DNA of 64,000 bases from Solibacter sp039934035 (lineage in GTDB: Bacteria; Acidobacteriota; Terriglobia; Bryobacterales; Bryobacteraceae), in NCBI GenBank assembly GCA_039934035.1, contig JBDTMZ010000118.1:1-64000 (forward strand). The letters are read 5' to 3'. A program made the translations under genes and the position numbers. Below the pieces are notes generated by a model, which saw only the letters and a program-made list of their open reading frames with translations, made no database searches and was not told where the DNA came from. This document shows, one piece after another, positions 62,216 through 64,000 of the stretch. Numbering within the stretch: the stretch's first letter is position 1; the number at the start of each line of letters is the position of its first letter.

Positions 62216-63628
62216 TCAAACCTCCAATTCAATGGCGCAAAATAACGGAAAACCCGGGAGATGGACTTCCTGCGAGGACTCCCGGCGCACCAGGTTGACG
62301 GTGGATGGCGCATCGGTTTCCAGCATGTGGCAAACGGCGGAACGATACCCGCGGACGAAGTCGATACCGAGATCTGGTATGCGCCCCGCGGAGAAGCTCA
62401 GGAATTGCAGAAGCGCCTTCTTGCCGTCGGGCGATCCCGTGTATATGGTGGTGGCCGATCCCTGGTTGTACAGGCGGTACATGTCGTTTTTGCGGCTGAG
62501 CAGCATGTGGGTCTGGCCGGCGAGCACGAAGGGGTCGATCGAATCTTCCGTCGATACGGCGATGCGCCCCGTCCCCAGCGAATGAATTTGAAAGAGCGGG
62601 TTGTCCGCCGCCAGCGCACGTCCGTCGCCCGCCAGGGCCGCACACTTCTTGGTGCAAATGAGCAGCCCGCCGCCGCGCGCAAAGGCCGTAAGCTGCTGCC
62701 GCATCGCAGGGGCCGGCATCTGTTCGTCGGTGTACACCACGGCCTTCAACCCTTGCAGGGAGTTGGCCGCCAGTTTCGTCTTGTCCACCGCCCGGAACGG
62801 CAGTTGCCTGCGCATCATCAGGTTCAGGGTTTCGGTGGCGAGAAACTCGTTTTCCCCGCGGAAATCCGAGAGCACGCCAACCAAGCCCAGCGACCCGTAT
62901 TTCGACCAGGCTGCGTGGTCCGCGAAGAACTTTACTGCTTTCAGAACGCGCTTCCAGTCTTCCGCCGCCTTGGCATCGCCCTTCGCCAGTCCGCCGGCGA
63001 AATCGTCGTCCAGCGAAATCACCCAGCGCCCGCCCGCCTGCGCCGCATCCGCCACCGCGATGAAGTATCCGCCCGGTCGTGTGAATACGCGGCCCGCCGC
63101 CGGGTCTGCCATGATCCAGACCGGCCGGTCCGGCATCATCACTTTCGCCATCTGCACGAACCACAGATTACTATCCAGCCAGGGTGCGCCCGTGGGACCG
63201 GCATCCGCGCCCGCCGCATTGCCCCCGCCCGCCCGCATCATCTTCACGGCCGGCCAGACGCTGTCCGTGAACGCTACCGCCGTGTCGCCCTTCCCGCTCG
63301 GAATCTCGCTTCGCTTGGCCAGCGTCACCGCGGGGAACCCTCCCGCTTCGCCCGGCTTCGCCGTCGCGACCGCTGCCAACCCGGCGATCTTCGCCGCTTG
63401 CGCCGCTGGCCCCGTGCTTGCGCCTTCCTCCACCACTCCGACCAAGGCAATGCCCCGCCGTACGGCTTCGGTCACTAGTGGCCCGAGCGCGGTTTGATTC
63501 TCCGCCTTACCCCAGGGAATCAGCAGGCAGTTCACCGCACTGCCGCGAATCAGATCGAGCGAGGCCGGTTGGGTCCAAAAGGCCCCTTTCGGCCATTTCA
63601 TCGGGGACCAGTCTGCTTGGAGAGCCAT
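62216..63628 (-). CDS. Uncharacterised protein, glycoside-hydrolase-like setting
   Basis: 470 residues with no signal peptide that I can see. Features: an AVRRGIALVGVVEEGAS strand-helix, RPVWIMADPAAGRVFTRPGGYFIAVADAAQAGGRWVISLDDDFAGGL (a TIM-barrel-like run with acidic end), LAANSLQGLKAVVYTDEQMPAP and QLTAFARGGGLLICTKKC (a glutamine-amidotransferase-like fold). The order suggests an inactive sugar-enzyme scaffold, but I cannot name the family. It is followed by the coupled DUF362 gene. Start ATG at 63628. Confidence 0.5.
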   Translation of the reverse strand: MALQADWSPMKWPKGAFWTQPASLDLIRGSAVNCLLIPWGKAENQTALGPLVTEAVRRGIALVGVVEEGASTGPAAQAAKIAGLAAVATAKPGEAGGFPAVTLAKRSEIPSGKGDTAVAFTDSVWPAVKMMRAGGGNAAGADAGPTGAPWLDSNLWFVQMAKVMMPDRPVWIMADPAAGRVFTRPGGYFIAVADAAQAGGRWVISLDDDFAGGLAKGDAKAAEDWKRVLKAVKFFADHAAWSKYGSLGLVGVLSDFRGENEFLATETLNLMMRRQLPFRAVDKTKLAANSLQGLKAVVYTDEQMPAPAMRQQLTAFARGGGLLICTKKCAALAGDGRALAADNPLFQIHSLGTGRIAVSTEDSIDPFVLAGQTHMLLSRKNDMYRLYNQGSATTIYTGSPDGKKALLQFLSFSAGRIPDLGIDFVRGYRSAVCHMLETDAPSTVNLVRRESSQEVHLPGFPLFCAIELEV

Positions 63629-63872
63629 GCGTCTTCACTTCCTGAGCGCCTGAAACAAAATTAGCGGTCGCGCCAATATATTATCAGACCTTAAACTATG
63701 ATGTCGTAAATTACCGCAAAATCTCGAAGAAAATGGCCCGTTCGCCCTTCCGCTCCCTACATTGTAGGCGATGCCGGCTCACAAGCGGAGTTTCGGGTCA
63801 GGTATTCCCCTTACCGGCCTTTGTGGGGTCAGGCATGCTTTGTCAGTGCAATTCCGGGTGGGATATGGCTCT
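63629..63872. other. Intergenic stretch upstream of the uncharacterised gene
   Basis: About 240 bases. It is AT-rich around 63660-63720 (a possible promoter region for the minus-strand unit). A pair of similar GGGTCAGG words lies at 63796 and 63825. No gene seen. Confidence 0.3.
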
Positions 63873-63981
63873 GCCTTGTCCATCCGAGCGAAGCTCGGAC
63901 CGGGCTGCGGTGGGATGGACGATCGTCTTTAGTCGTCCGTCCTCCCAGCTTCGAAGTGCGAGCAGGCGAGTGGGACAAGGC
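63873..63981. repeat. Structured element with nested inverted repeats
   Basis: The outer arms GCCTTGTCC (63873-63881) and GGACAAGGC (63973-63981) are exact reverse complements. Inside are TCCGAGC-GAA-GCTCGGA (63883-63899) and GGACGA (63927-63932 region) against TCGTCC (63943-63948 region). The three-stem layout resembles a REP-type or small structured-RNA element. Confidence 0.6.
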
Positions 63982-64000
63982 GGTGCCTGGTCGTCCCTTG

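Noticed and set aside
59504..62245. Plus-strand frame of 913 residues
   Set aside because: It spans antisense to both DUF362 genes and is rich in Arg/His without domains.

Overview
This GC-rich window looks like a chromosomal segment of a soil Acidobacteriota of the Solibacter type. That rests on established knowledge of the group: paralogous TonB/Oar-like receptors with carboxypeptidase-regulatory domains, secreted enzymes with Gly/Arg/Ala-rich inserts, DUF362 proteins with Tat signals, DinB proteins, S55-like peptidases, PEP-CTERM remnants and abundant Ser/Thr signalling. The assignment is inference; no rRNA marker is present.

Layout. 1-9 kb: an insertion-sequence end truncates a LamG protein gene. 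It is followed by a GT39-like transferase, a tandem 2.09-kb duplication of a GT-C-like membrane transferase with its leader, glucose-1-phosphate cytidylyltransferase (rfbF) and a decayed siderophore receptor. 9-17 kb: a lysozyme-like protein, DinB proteins (one decayed), a BrxB-type bacilliredoxin, and a coupled S55 peptidase / beta-propeller / DinB operon. 16.8-22 kb: an initiator tRNA, then an accessory stretch with a TOTE-type primase-helicase, a HigBA-like toxin-antitoxin pair with a possible operator, a cupin and a multiply broken tyrosine recombinase. 22-31 kb: a PEP-CTERM remnant, a huge cyclase-ATPase-TPR regulator, an Oar-like receptor, an acetoacetate-decarboxylase-like protein and an SDR.

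31-41.5 kb: a tight minus-strand operon that I cannot match to a described pathway. It holds a pentapeptide-repeat protein, a large FAD oxidoreductase, a small unknown protein, a long-chain prenyl synthase and a 1140-residue protein with two acetoacetate-decarboxylase-like modules. It lies just downstream of a TolB-TPR-kinase protein in the same orientation. Together with the neighbouring decarboxylase-like gene and the convergent SDR it looks like an isoprenoid-type biosynthetic locus.

42.9-52.9 kb: plus-strand cell-envelope genes ending in a translationally coupled operon: FHA protein, PP2C phosphatase, Ser/Thr kinase, a single-chain SEDS (RodA/FtsW)-penicillin-binding transpeptidase fusion, and a second FHA protein. 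The gene content parallels the actinobacterial fha/pstP/rodA/pbpA/pkn locus, but with polymerase and transpeptidase fused. 53-64 kb: a DUF433/DUF5615 toxin-antitoxin pair, then secreted enzymes (metallo-beta-lactamase fold, beta-helix, serine hydrolase, aldo/keto reductase, two DUF362 proteins) and a structured intergenic element.
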